Positions 1 to 6,741 of a stretch of 8,562 bases of DNA are shown piece after piece; the stretch's first letter is position 1; every line of letters begins with the position of its first letter. Source of the stretch: Gammaproteobacteria bacterium (GTDB lineage Bacteria > Pseudomonadota > Gammaproteobacteria > Steroidobacterales > SZUA-146). The position numbers and the translations under genes are program-made. The stretch lies in contig JABDLQ010000011.1 of the NCBI GenBank assembly GCA_013002925.1, positions 1 through 8,562 of the forward strand. Reading direction: 5' to 3'. Below the pieces are notes generated by a model. That model ran no database searches and was not told where the DNA came from. It saw nothing but the letters and a program-made list of their open reading frames with translations.

Positions 1-169
1 TCGCTGTGCTGGAGATTATTGCTTGTGTCTGAAAGCCCATCGCTGCCAGGCGTTGCCCCATTACCGGCGCGTCGCGTAGTCCGCGTTGATTGAGCGGACG
101 ATCGATATCTGCGAGCTCGGCGTCACCCCAGCTTGATTTGGCGTGCCGCATCAGGGCCAGTTGTTTCAT
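1..169 (-). CDS. SixA-like histidine phosphatase, N-terminal part (cut by window edge)
   Basis: Only the first 56 residues are present; the gene runs off the left edge. It starts MKQLALMRHAKSSWGD, and the Arg8-His9 pair is the phosphate-binding and phosphohistidine core of the histidine phosphatase (phosphoglycerate mutase-like) superfamily. The following DRPLNQRG (residues 23-30) is typical of the small SixA/COG2062 group, which in E. coli removes phosphate from histidine phosphotransfer domains. The ATG shares an ATGA with the Rieske gene's stop. I see no convincing Shine-Dalgarno sequence before it, so translation probably depends on coupling to the upstream gene. This places it as a late cistron of the SUF operon. 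Its substrate cannot be inferred here, and a link to Fe-S assembly is not established. The family call is fairly secure; the specific SixA role is not. Confidence 0.8.
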   Translation of the reverse strand, partial: MKQLALMRHAKSSWGDAELADIDRPLNQRGLRDAPVMGQRLAAMGFQTQAIISSTA

Positions 170-486
170 TGTTCGTTACGGTGCAATACCTGGATGCGGC
201 CATTTTCAACCCGCACCGGAAACACGCTGACGTCGTCGTAGGCCGGCGGGGTCAGAGCGGCACCCGTGCGGATGCAGAAGCGGGCGCCATGGCGGGGGCA
301 GACAATTTCATCACCTTCAATGGGTCCGCCGGTTAATTCTTCGCCGTCATGGGTGCAGATATCCTCAATCGCGTGGAACTGACCATCGATATTAAAAACT
401 GCAATGACCGTATCACCGGATTCCACAACTTCAAATTCACCAGGTTTCAGTCCATCAATGGAGCTGACATCTATCCATTCGCTCAC
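166..486 (-). CDS. Rieske [2Fe-2S] ferredoxin-like protein
   Basis: A 106-residue single-domain Rieske protein. The two ligand motifs are C44-T-H46 and C63-P-R-H66-G, separated by 16 residues, which is the usual Cys-X-His...Cys-X-X-His arrangement for a [2Fe-2S] cluster bound by two Cys and two His. There is no signal peptide or membrane segment, so it should be cytoplasmic, like the ferredoxin subunits of ring-hydroxylating dioxygenases. No oxygenase gene is nearby. It starts at GTG (484-486), chosen because an AGGAG lies 6 bases upstream and the N-terminus MSEWIDVSSIDGL fits the family. The gap to sufT is 9 bases, and its stop overlaps the phosphatase start as ATGA. A similar small Rieske protein sits inside actinobacterial suf operons, so it may be an electron carrier or a cluster client in SUF. 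That role is inference. Confidence 0.93.
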   Translation of the reverse strand: MSEWIDVSSIDGLKPGEFEVVESGDTVIAVFNIDGQFHAIEDICTHDGEELTGGPIEGDEIVCPRHGARFCIRTGAALTPPAYDDVSVFPVRVENGRIQVLHRNEQ

Positions 487-492
487 AAAAGT

Positions 493-497
493 CTCCT
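493..497 (-). promoter_or_regulatory. Ribosome binding site of the Rieske gene
   Basis: AGGAG on the minus strand, six bases before the GTG start at 486. It partly overlaps the TAG stop of sufT (TAGGAG), so the sufT stop and the next ribosome entry site are fused. This supports the non-ATG start and suggests independent or strengthened translation of the Rieske protein within the operon. Confidence 0.7.
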
Positions 498-1050
498 AAT
501 ACATCATGCCGGTTTGTAGTCGCGCTTCATCTGACATCATGGAATGGTTCCACGGCGGGTCAAATACCAACTCAACTTTTACGCTGGCAACAGTCGGAAT
601 GATCGCCAGCTTGCTTTGTACATCGTGTACCAGAATCTCGCCCATGCCGCAGCCGGGTGCGGTCAGCGTCATATCGACCTCGATAGCACGGCTACCGTCT
701 GAGTTGCGGCTGATCTCACAACGATAAATCAGCCCCAGGTCAACAATGTTAATGGGGATCTCAGGGTCATAGCAGCTGCGCATCTGTGCCTGAACGATCT
801 GTTCTATGTCGGCATCACTGGCGTTTTCCGGAACCTCCGGTGCCGGCACCGGCTCCTTGCCCAGCGCGTCAGCGTCTATTCCCGAGATGCGAAACAGGTT
901 GCCGTCGATAAATACGGTAAAACTGCCGCCCAGCGCCTGCGTAATATAACCGTCGGTGCCTTCGTGCAGCTGCACTGTTTCACCGGCAGGAATGATTACC
1001 GCATCAACATCACGGCGCAGGGAAACGGGTTCGCTATCGGGGTGAAACAT
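496..1050 (-). CDS. sufT: SufT, Fe-S cluster assembly accessory protein (MIP18/DUF59 family)
   Basis: A 184-residue protein. The N-terminal part (about 14-65) has the SufT-specific stretch IIPAGETVQL...ITQALGGSFTV. The MIP18/DUF59 domain (about 80-165) contains DPEIP (95-99), NIVDLGLIY (101-109) and the conserved Cys134 in APGCGMG. The C-terminus has the family block VFDPPW...MMSDEARL (162-178). SufT proteins are accessory factors in Fe-S maturation and are thought to help deliver clusters to target enzymes, for example in Staphylococcus aureus under high demand. The reading frame is open 19 codons further upstream into sufU. I chose the ATG at 1048-1050 because the family begins just before the RDVDAVIIPAGE block and because it leaves a 4-base gap after the sufU stop, with AGGA about 12 bases upstream. 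The product is cytoplasmic. The identification is strong. Confidence 0.93.
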   Translation of the reverse strand: MFHPDSEPVSLRRDVDAVIIPAGETVQLHEGTDGYITQALGGSFTVFIDGNLFRISGIDADALGKEPVPAPEVPENASDADIEQIVQAQMRSCYDPEIPINIVDLGLIYRCEISRNSDGSRAIEVDMTLTAPGCGMGEILVHDVQSKLAIIPTVASVKVELVFDPPWNHSMMSDEARLQTGMMY

Positions 1051-1054
1051 AGTG

Positions 1055-1498
1055 TTATTCAGTCCTGGCGGGTTCCTGTTGATCATCGAGGGCAGCCAGT
1101 AAAGCATGCCATGCCAGGCTGGCGCATTTTACCCGTGACGGATACTGGCGCACACCCCCCAGTGCAGCCAGTTTGCCCAGGGATTGTGGTGCCTGATCCT
1201 CTGACCCGGACAGCAGGTCGTGCATATTCGCAAATAAAGCTCGCGCCTGTTTTTCGCTTTTGCCTTTGACTGCTTCGGTCATCAGGGAAGAGGAGGCCAC
1301 GGAAATCGCACAGCCACTGCCCTCGAAGGCGACGTCGGCGACGGTATCCCCATCCATTTTCAGGTAGACAGTCAGCTTGTCGCCGCAAAGTGGGTTGAAG
1401 CCCTGTGCCCTGTGAGTGGCGTTGTCCAGGCGTTGAAAATTCCTGGGGCTGCGATTGTGATCCAGGATGACATCACGATACAGGTCGGCCAGGTCCAT
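1055..1498 (-). CDS. sufU: SufU, sulfur acceptor/shuttle for SufS
   Basis: A 147-residue IscU-fold protein of the SufU subgroup. It has the three conserved cysteines and the Asp: C38-G-D40 (NPLCGD), C63 (GSGCAIS) and C125 (SRVKCASLAWHAL). The roughly 60-residue spacing between C63 and C125, with the GGVRQYPSR segment, is characteristic of SufU and longer than in IscU. SufU binds zinc in studied Gram-positive examples and accepts persulfide sulfur from SufS, replacing SufE. The ATG at 1496-1498 overlaps the sufS stop as TGATG, and AGGTG lies 8 bases before it. An in-frame GTG two codons earlier has no room for a ribosome site and is rejected. The three active residues are intact, so the protein should be functional. 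No sufE or sufA is present in the operon as seen. Confidence 0.95.
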   Translation of the reverse strand: MDLADLYRDVILDHNRSPRNFQRLDNATHRAQGFNPLCGDKLTVYLKMDGDTVADVAFEGSGCAISVASSSLMTEAVKGKSEKQARALFANMHDLLSGSEDQAPQSLGKLAALGGVRQYPSRVKCASLAWHALLAALDDQQEPARTE

Positions 1499-2748
1499 CA
1501 GCACAGCACCTCGCGCACTTTCTTTAAAGCGTCCACCAGCGCGTCTATGTCCGCGGTTGTGTTGTACAGCGCCATCGAGGCACGCGCCGTTGCCGGCACA
1601 TTGAAAAAATCCATTACCGGCATGGCGCAGTGATGACCAGTGCGAATGGCTACACCTTCATTATCGACGATTGTACCGATGTCATGCGGATGTGCCCCTG
1701 CGAGCGTAAAAGAAATTACCGACGCTTTGTGTTCGGCATCGCCGACAATTTCAAGGCCTTCAATTTCGCCCAGCCGGGCCGTTGCGTAGCTCAGTAGTTC
1801 GGCTTCGTAGGCGGCGATTGTCTCAGGCCCGATTTCTGCCAGGTAATCTATTGCGGCCCCCAGACCTACTGCTTCTGCGATGGCCGGCGTACCCGCTTCA
1901 AATTTTGCCGGCAGGTCTGCGAAACTGCTGTGCTCCATTGTGACCTCGCGGATCATCTCACCGCCACCTTGCCAGGGTGGCATTTGTTCCAGCAGCGCCT
2001 CACGCCCGTAGAGTACGCCGATACCAGTGGGGCCAAACATCTTGTGACCGGAGAATGCATAGAAGTCACAGTCCAGCGCGCGGACGTCGACACTCATATG
2101 TGGCATAGCCTGGGCACCATCAACCAGCACGACAGCATTGACTGCATGTGCCGCTTCCACGATGTCTTTAACCGGGTTAATTGTGCCGAGCGCATTGGAA
2201 ATATGTCCAACTGCAACCAGTCGTGTCTGCTCATTGATTAGTGCCCGCAATTCGTCCATCTTCAGCTGACCATGGTGATCAATCGGGGCGACGCGTAACG
2301 TTGCGCCGGTTTGCTGACACAATAATTGCCACGGCACTATGTTCGAATGGTGTTCCATCCTGGTGATCAGGATCTCATCACCGGGGCCAAAACTGTTGCG
2401 CCCCAGGCTTTGTGCAACAAGATTGATCGCTTCAGTGGTGCCCCGGGTAAAGATAATCTCGGCAGTGCTGCCGGCATTGATGTAACGACAAATTTTTTGC
2501 CGCGCGTTTTCGTAGCGCTCTGTCGCTCTCTGGCTAAGCGTATGGACACCACGATGTACGTTGGCGTGGTCATGCCGGTAATAGTGGTCCATCGCATCCA
2601 GTACGGCGGCCGGGCGCTGGGCTGAGGCAGCGCTATCAAGATAGACCAGGGCTTTGCCATGAATTTGCTGCTGCAGGGCAGGGAAGTCCTGCCGCAGTCT
2701 TGCTGCATCCAGTTGTCCGGTGCCGCGCTGTTGCTGTGGCACGCTCAT
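1498..2748 (-). CDS. sufS: SufS, PLP-dependent cysteine desulfurase (group II)
   Basis: A 416-residue aminotransferase class V enzyme that takes sulfur from L-cysteine, giving alanine and an enzyme persulfide. Visible landmarks are YLDSAASAQRP (36-46), HANVHRGVHTLS (61-72), TRGTTEAINLVA (101-112), the MEHHSN cofactor-stacking histidine region (131-136), VDGAQ (209-213, with the Asp that pairs with the PLP ring nitrogen), SGHK with Lys236 as the Schiff-base lysine, and RTGHHCAMP with Cys374 as the sulfur-carrying cysteine. The RxGHHCAMP form and overall length mark SufS/group II and not IscS. The ATG shares ATGA with the sufD stop, and a GGGGGA run lies 6 bases upstream. The next gene is sufU, the expected partner. 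All catalytic residues are intact. The protein is cytoplasmic. Confidence 0.97.
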   Translation of the reverse strand: MSVPQQQRGTGQLDAARLRQDFPALQQQIHGKALVYLDSAASAQRPAAVLDAMDHYYRHDHANVHRGVHTLSQRATERYENARQKICRYINAGSTAEIIFTRGTTEAINLVAQSLGRNSFGPGDEILITRMEHHSNIVPWQLLCQQTGATLRVAPIDHHGQLKMDELRALINEQTRLVAVGHISNALGTINPVKDIVEAAHAVNAVVLVDGAQAMPHMSVDVRALDCDFYAFSGHKMFGPTGIGVLYGREALLEQMPPWQGGGEMIREVTMEHSSFADLPAKFEAGTPAIAEAVGLGAAIDYLAEIGPETIAAYEAELLSYATARLGEIEGLEIVGDAEHKASVISFTLAGAHPHDIGTIVDNEGVAIRTGHHCAMPVMDFFNVPATARASMALYNTTADIDALVDALKKVREVLC

Positions 2749-4034
2749 ACCAGGTCCCCCAGCCGGTCGTGATCAGGCAGCCTGTGTGCCACGCGGCTTT
2801 CAACGTATTCACGTAAATCCGGTATCTTGATATCCGCCAGTAATTCCTCTGCAAAAGCGAATGTTAATAATGCCCTTGCGGTGCGCTCACCGATGCCGCG
2901 GGCGCGCATATAAAACAGGGCTTCTTCATCCAGTTGCCCCACAGTTGCGCCATGACTGCAGCGAACATCATCGGCATAAATTTCCAGTTCTGGTTTGGTG
3001 TCAATTTCTGCCTTGCCTGAGAGGATCAGGTTTTTGTTGGATTGGCTGGCGTCCACTTTCTGGGCGTCAGGCGCCACCAGCACTTTGCCGTTGAAAACCG
3101 CCCGTGCCTGGTCAGCCAGTACGCCACGATAATCCTCTTTACTGGTCGTGTGTGGGGCGTTGTGATCAATCCGCGTATGGTTGTCGACATGCTGGCTGTC
3201 GACGGCCATATAAAAACCGGACAATTGAGCATGGGCTCCGGGGGCGCAAAGCCAGCTGTGCAGGTCATTGCGTACAAGTCGGCCGCCAAGATCAATGCTG
3301 TGAGTATGCAATCTGCTGTCGCCGCCCTGATGCACCACCATCAGGTGCGAGCAGGTTTCCTTTGGTGCAGCTTCCTGCAATCGGTAGTGATCGAGCGATG
3401 CGCCCTGTGCAAGATGCACCTCAGTTACCGCGCTGACGAGATTTTCTGCGTCCGGCATACCAATATACCGCTCGATAATCTCGCAATGAGCATCCTTTTC
3501 AATCCGAATGAGCACTCTTGGGCATATCAGCGCCGGTTCTTCGGCGCGGGCCGAAATAAACTCCAGCATTAGCGGGCGATCCAGCTTCTGACCGGCCCGA
3601 ACATTGATGACGAGTGCGTCTTCAAAGAAGGCCGTATTCATCGCCGCGAAGGGGTGGGTTTTGTACGATACCAGGGCGCTTAACTGGCCCGCCAGCTGGT
3701 CCCCGTTGTCAGCCAGTGCCTGCGATACCAGTTGCGCATCCAAACCGGGCACAGGATGTTGTTCGTGCACGACACCGTTTAAAAAGCTGTAGCCGTCGGT
3801 ACTCAGGGGCAATAGCTGGTCGGGCGCCAGTGTTGCCTGCAGACCCGGCCGAAAGTTTCGACGGTGCAGGCTGCGCAGGTTGGTATATTTCCAGTTTTCA
3901 CTACGCGGCGTGGGCAGGCCCTGCTGCTGCAACTGGTCTATTGCTTTACGCCGGGTTTCGCCAAGCCAGTCGGGCTCTGCAGTTCGCGGTGCAAACTGAC
4001 TGGCCAGATTTTCTATGACCGGCTGTGCTGTCAC
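2745..4034 (-). CDS. sufD: SufD, scaffold subunit of the SufBCD Fe-S assembly complex
   Basis: A 429-residue protein of the SufB/SufD family. The N-terminal helical part carries PRSENWKYTNLR (43-54), typical of SufD. A long beta-helix-like middle follows, and the C-terminal block DDVRCSHGATVGQLDEEALF (355-374) ends in a helical segment that contacts SufC. His361 in CSHGATVG matches the conserved SufD histidine implicated at the SufB-SufD interface in cluster assembly. The start is GTG (4032-4034), overlapping the sufC stop as GTGA. AGGGAG lies six bases upstream (4041-4046), and no better ATG exists nearby. The gene follows sufC and precedes sufS, the usual sufBCDS order. Cytoplasmic. No truncation or frameshift. 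Confidence 0.96.
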   Translation of the reverse strand: MTAQPVIENLASQFAPRTAEPDWLGETRRKAIDQLQQQGLPTPRSENWKYTNLRSLHRRNFRPGLQATLAPDQLLPLSTDGYSFLNGVVHEQHPVPGLDAQLVSQALADNGDQLAGQLSALVSYKTHPFAAMNTAFFEDALVINVRAGQKLDRPLMLEFISARAEEPALICPRVLIRIEKDAHCEIIERYIGMPDAENLVSAVTEVHLAQGASLDHYRLQEAAPKETCSHLMVVHQGGDSRLHTHSIDLGGRLVRNDLHSWLCAPGAHAQLSGFYMAVDSQHVDNHTRIDHNAPHTTSKEDYRGVLADQARAVFNGKVLVAPDAQKVDASQSNKNLILSGKAEIDTKPELEIYADDVRCSHGATVGQLDEEALFYMRARGIGERTARALLTFAFAEELLADIKIPDLREYVESRVAHRLPDHDRLGDLV

Positions 4035-4783
4035 GCCGCGCTCCCTGTGCGCAGCCAGTCATAGCCGCGTTGCTCGAGTTCCAGCGCCAATTCACGGGTT
4101 CCGCTGCGAACAATTTTGCCATCTGCCAGGACATGCACGTAGTCGGGCTTGATATAATCGAGCAAACGCTGATAGTGGGTGACCAGAAGCATACTGCGCT
4201 TTGCATTACGCAGGCTGTTAACGCCGCTGGCGACCACTTTGAGCGCATCGATATCCAGCCCCGAATCCGTTTCATCCAGCACCGCCAGTGCCGGTTCGAG
4301 AATGGTCATTTGCAATACTTCGTTGCGCTTTTTCTCGCCACCGGAAAAATCCTCATTAACGCCACGGTTCAAGAAACTTTCGTCCATTTGCATCAGTTGC
4401 ATTTTTTCCTTAACCAGTTGCAGGAATTCAAATGCGTCCAGCTCTGTTTCTCCCCGATGTTTGCGCTGGGCATTAAGCGCTGCTTTCAACAGGTAAACAT
4501 TATTAACACCAGGAATTTCGACCGGATACTGGAATGCCAGGAACACACCTTCACGGGCACGCTCCTCTGGTGCCAGGTCCAGTAAATTGATGTCGCGGTA
4601 ACGAATTTCCCCGGCTGTGACTTCAAATTCTTCGCGCCCGGCAATAATTTGCGCCAGTGTGCTTTTGCCGGAACCGTTCGGCCCCATGATTGCATGCACT
4701 TCCCCGGCGGGAATCTCAAGGTTGATGCCCCGAAGGATTTCCGCGTCTCCGGCCCGGGCATGAAGGTTTTTAATACTTAACAT
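4031..4783 (-). CDS. sufC: SufC, ABC-type ATPase of the SufBCD complex
   Basis: A 250-residue soluble ABC ATPase that drives conformational change in SufBCD. From the chosen start it shows Walker A GPNGSGKST (34-42, Lys40), the Q-loop Gln85, the signature FSGGEKKR (146-153), Walker B AVLDETDSGLD (167-177, Glu171) and the H-loop His203. These numbers coincide with the functional Lys40, Glu171 and His203 of E. coli SufC. That agreement is one reason to start at the ATG at 4781-4783 (MLSIKNLHA). The other is a GGAG six bases upstream. An in-frame ATG four codons earlier would add MEQP but has only a weak site. The SDETDSGLD-like Walker B and SGGEKKRNE are typical of SufC as against transport ATPases, and no membrane permease is nearby. 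Confidence 0.97.
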   Translation of the reverse strand: MLSIKNLHARAGDAEILRGINLEIPAGEVHAIMGPNGSGKSTLAQIIAGREEFEVTAGEIRYRDINLLDLAPEERAREGVFLAFQYPVEIPGVNNVYLLKAALNAQRKHRGETELDAFEFLQLVKEKMQLMQMDESFLNRGVNEDFSGGEKKRNEVLQMTILEPALAVLDETDSGLDIDALKVVASGVNSLRNAKRSMLLVTHYQRLLDYIKPDYVHVLADGKIVRSGTRELALELEQRGYDWLRTGSAA

Positions 4784-4789
4784 TGGTTG

Positions 4790-4793
4790 CTCC
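4790..4793 (-). promoter_or_regulatory. Ribosome binding site that decides the sufC start
   Basis: GGAG on the minus strand, six bases before the ATG at 4783. It lies inside the first codons of the alternative, longer sufC reading from 4795, which has no comparable site. It sits in the 14-base gap between sufB and sufC. Confidence 0.65.
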
Positions 4794-4797
4794 ATTT

Positions 4798-6240
4798 TTA
4801 GCCCACCGCACCTTCAAGGCTGACATTCAGTAAGTTTTGAGCCTCTACGGCAAACTCCATCGGTAATTCGCGAAAAACATCTTTGCAAAAGCCATTGACA
4901 ATCATATTGACCGCGTCTTCCTCAGAAATGCCGCGCTGGCGACAGTAAAAAAGCTGATCGTCACCAATCTTCGAGGTGGTCGCCTCGTGTTCTACCGTTG
5001 CACTGGGATTGGCCGCTTCAATATAAGGAAATGTATGCGCGCCGCAGCGATCCCCCATCAGGAGCGAGTCACACTGGGCGTGATTTCGGGCATTTTCCGC
5101 GCCGGGCAAAATCTTTACCAGGCCGCGATAACTGTTTTGGGCGCGCCCGGCCGAGATACCTTTTGAAACTATTGTGCTGCGGGTGTTTTTCCCGATGTGG
5201 ATCATCTTGGTGCCGGTATCGGCCTGTTGCATATTATTGGTTACCGCTACCGAGTAAAACTCACCGACAGAGTTTTCTCCGCGCAGTACGCAACTGGGAT
5301 ATTTCCAGGTAATCGCTGAACCGGTTTCGACCTGGGTCCAGGAGATTTTGGAATTTCTACCACGGCAATCACCGCGCTTGGTGACAAAGTTATAAATGCC
5401 ACCGACGCCGTTCTCATCACCGGGGTACCAGTTTTGCACCGTGGAATATTTGATTTCAGCATCGTCAAGCGCAACCAGTTCGACAACCGCGGCGTGCAAC
5501 TGATTTTCGTCCCGCATCGGGGCTGTGCAGCCTTCCAGGTAGCTGACATGACTGCCTTCCTCGGCCACGATCAAAGTGCGTTCGAACTGGCCGGTGTTAG
5601 CCGCATTAATGCGGAAATAAGTGGACAATTCCATCGGGCAGCGAACACCGCGTGGCACAAAGACAAAAGACCCGTCGGTGAAAACGGCCGAGTTTAATGT
5701 GGCAAAGAAATTGTCGGTGTAAGGCACAACGGTGCCAAGGTGTTTTTCCACCAGTTCCGGGTGATTCTTGACGGCCTCAGAAAAAGAGCAAAAAATCACC
5801 CCGGCATCGGCCAGTTTTTTCTTGAATGTCGTGGCAACAGAGACGCTGTCGAACACCGCGTCGACAGCCACGCCCGCCAGGGCGGCCCGTTCGTGCAGCG
5901 GGATGCCGAGCTTGTCATAGGTTTCCAGTAATTTTGGATCAACCTCGTCCAGGCTCTTGGGCCGGTCCTTATCCGACTTGGGCGCCGAGTAATAACTGAT
6001 AGCCTGATAATCGATCGGGGCGATATTCAGTTGCGCCCAATCGGGTTCTTGCATGCCCTGCCAGTGTTCAAAGGCGCGCAGGCGCCAGTTCAGCATAAAC
6101 TCCGGCTCGCCCTTGATTCGCGAGATGTGTCGAATAACGTCTTCATTAATGCCGGGGGGCAGAGTTTCCGATTCGATTTCGGTGACAAAACCATGTTCGT
6201 ACTGGCGCGATACCAGATTTTCAATTTCCTGATTACTCAT
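4798..6240 (-). CDS. sufB: SufB, main scaffold subunit for Fe-S cluster assembly
   Basis: A 480-residue SufB. Conserved blocks are YYSAP (83-87), FDSVSVATT (130-138), GVRCPMELSTYFRIN (198-212), KYSTVQNWYPGD (264-275), SAITWKYPSCVLRG (308-321), STIVSKGISAG (355-365), the QCDS Cys390, CGAHTFPYIEA (399-409), VEHEATTSKIG (416-426, with His418 and Glu419) and the C-terminal DQLFYCRQRGISEEDA. Counting back from the C-terminus, Cys390 and Glu419 line up with E. coli Cys405 and Glu434, proposed sites of sulfur transfer and cluster building. The enterobacterial N-terminal cysteine motif is absent: the first cysteine is Cys151. The ATG shares ATGA with the stop of the regulator gene, and its own ribosome site is weak, so translation is probably coupled. 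Cytoplasmic; forms SufBC2D. Confidence 0.97.
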   Translation of the reverse strand: MSNQEIENLVSRQYEHGFVTEIESETLPPGINEDVIRHISRIKGEPEFMLNWRLRAFEHWQGMQEPDWAQLNIAPIDYQAISYYSAPKSDKDRPKSLDEVDPKLLETYDKLGIPLHERAALAGVAVDAVFDSVSVATTFKKKLADAGVIFCSFSEAVKNHPELVEKHLGTVVPYTDNFFATLNSAVFTDGSFVFVPRGVRCPMELSTYFRINAANTGQFERTLIVAEEGSHVSYLEGCTAPMRDENQLHAAVVELVALDDAEIKYSTVQNWYPGDENGVGGIYNFVTKRGDCRGRNSKISWTQVETGSAITWKYPSCVLRGENSVGEFYSVAVTNNMQQADTGTKMIHIGKNTRSTIVSKGISAGRAQNSYRGLVKILPGAENARNHAQCDSLLMGDRCGAHTFPYIEAANPSATVEHEATTSKIGDDQLFYCRQRGISEEDAVNMIVNGFCKDVFRELPMEFAVEAQNLLNVSLEGAVG

Positions 6241-6707
6241 AACTGATGTGCCTGTTTGCTTTCATTCGGACCGTCCGATAGCTCGAACGGGGCGAGGTGT
6301 GTGCCCGGGCGCACCAGTTGTTCGAGACTGATTTCATCCAGGCCAGCGCGTATCGCAACATTTATCCGTTGCCATGCGTTGCCAACCCCGCAGACTTCAG
6401 CCAGGTCGCAGCGGTGGCTCTCGGCACTGCATTCGGTTATCGATACCGGCCCTTCCAGTGCATCAATGATTTCGGCGGCACTGATTTCCCTGGCAGGGCG
6501 TGCCAGTCGGTAGCCGCCGTTCGAACCACGGTAAGAAGCAATCAGTCCGGCCCGGGTCATGGTTTTCAGCAGTTTACTGACCGTGGTCGTCGCCAGGTGC
6601 GTGTGCTTGGCGACATCGCTGGTTGTATGCAATGCATCGTCATCGTCACGGGCCATATAGGCCAGTATTACCGTGGCGTAGTCTGTCAGTCGGCTCATTC
6701 GCAACAT
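6237..6707 (-). CDS. Rrf2-family SUF operon regulator, probable Fe-S sensor
   Basis: A 156-residue winged-helix transcription factor of the Rrf2 family. It starts MLRMSRLTDYATVIL, close to the N-terminus common to proteobacterial SUF-operon Rrf2 regulators. The DNA-binding helix-turn-helix spans about residues 28-55 and the wing SYRGSNGGYRLAR about 58-70. Three cysteines, C93, C100 and C106 (spacings 6 and 5), match the cluster-binding loop of IscR. The IscR His ligand three residues after the last Cys is Gly here, so any fourth ligand differs. It is first in the operon and most likely represses it when clusters are plentiful. The ATG at 6705-6707 is chosen because GGAGG lies 8 bases upstream; an in-frame TTG five codons earlier would use that site as coding sequence. 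The name sufR also denotes an unrelated cyanobacterial repressor, so no symbol is given. Confidence 0.92.
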   Translation of the reverse strand: MLRMSRLTDYATVILAYMARDDDDALHTTSDVAKHTHLATTTVSKLLKTMTRAGLIASYRGSNGGYRLARPAREISAAEIIDALEGPVSITECSAESHRCDLAEVCGVGNAWQRINVAIRAGLDEISLEQLVRPGTHLAPFELSDGPNESKQAHQL

Positions 6708-6715
6708 GGGCGGGC

Positions 6716-6720
6716 CCTCC
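6716..6720 (-). promoter_or_regulatory. Ribosome binding site of the rrf2 regulator
   Basis: GGAGG on the minus strand, eight bases before the ATG at 6707. It is the strongest ribosome site in the operon and rules out the longer TTG reading from 6722. Confidence 0.75.
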
Positions 6721-6724
6721 AATT

Positions 6725-6741
6725 AGGACCATTTTAGTCCT
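6725..6741. promoter_or_regulatory. Inverted repeat, probable Rrf2/IscR-type operator
   Basis: A perfect inverted repeat AGGAC-N7-GTCCT with an AT-rich centre (CATTTTA). On the plus strand the right half continues TTTTAGTCCTGTAT, which resembles the WWWTAGTC...STAT half of the IscR type 1 site. It lies wholly over the -10 box of the minus-strand suf promoter and within about 20-35 bases of the regulator's start codon. That position fits autorepression by occluding RNA polymerase. Binding by the adjacent Rrf2 protein is inference. Confidence 0.65.

Noticed and set aside
133..336. A short plus-strand open frame across the Rieske/phosphatase junction
   Set aside because: Both minus-strand genes there have clear family motifs and coupled start and stop codons; the plus frame shows no domain.
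1051..1107. A longer SufT reading beginning inside sufU
   Set aside because: It would add 19 residues not found in the family and overlap sufU by about 50 bases. The ATG at 1050 fits the family N-terminus.
3042..3572. A 176-codon open frame on the plus strand opposite sufD
   Set aside because: It lies wholly within sufD, which shows conserved motifs across the region. The antisense product has no family-like features.
4025..4585. A 186-codon open frame on the plus strand opposite sufC
   Set aside because: It is antisense to a fully conserved sufC and has no recognisable domain. The open frame is a by-product of sufC codon use.
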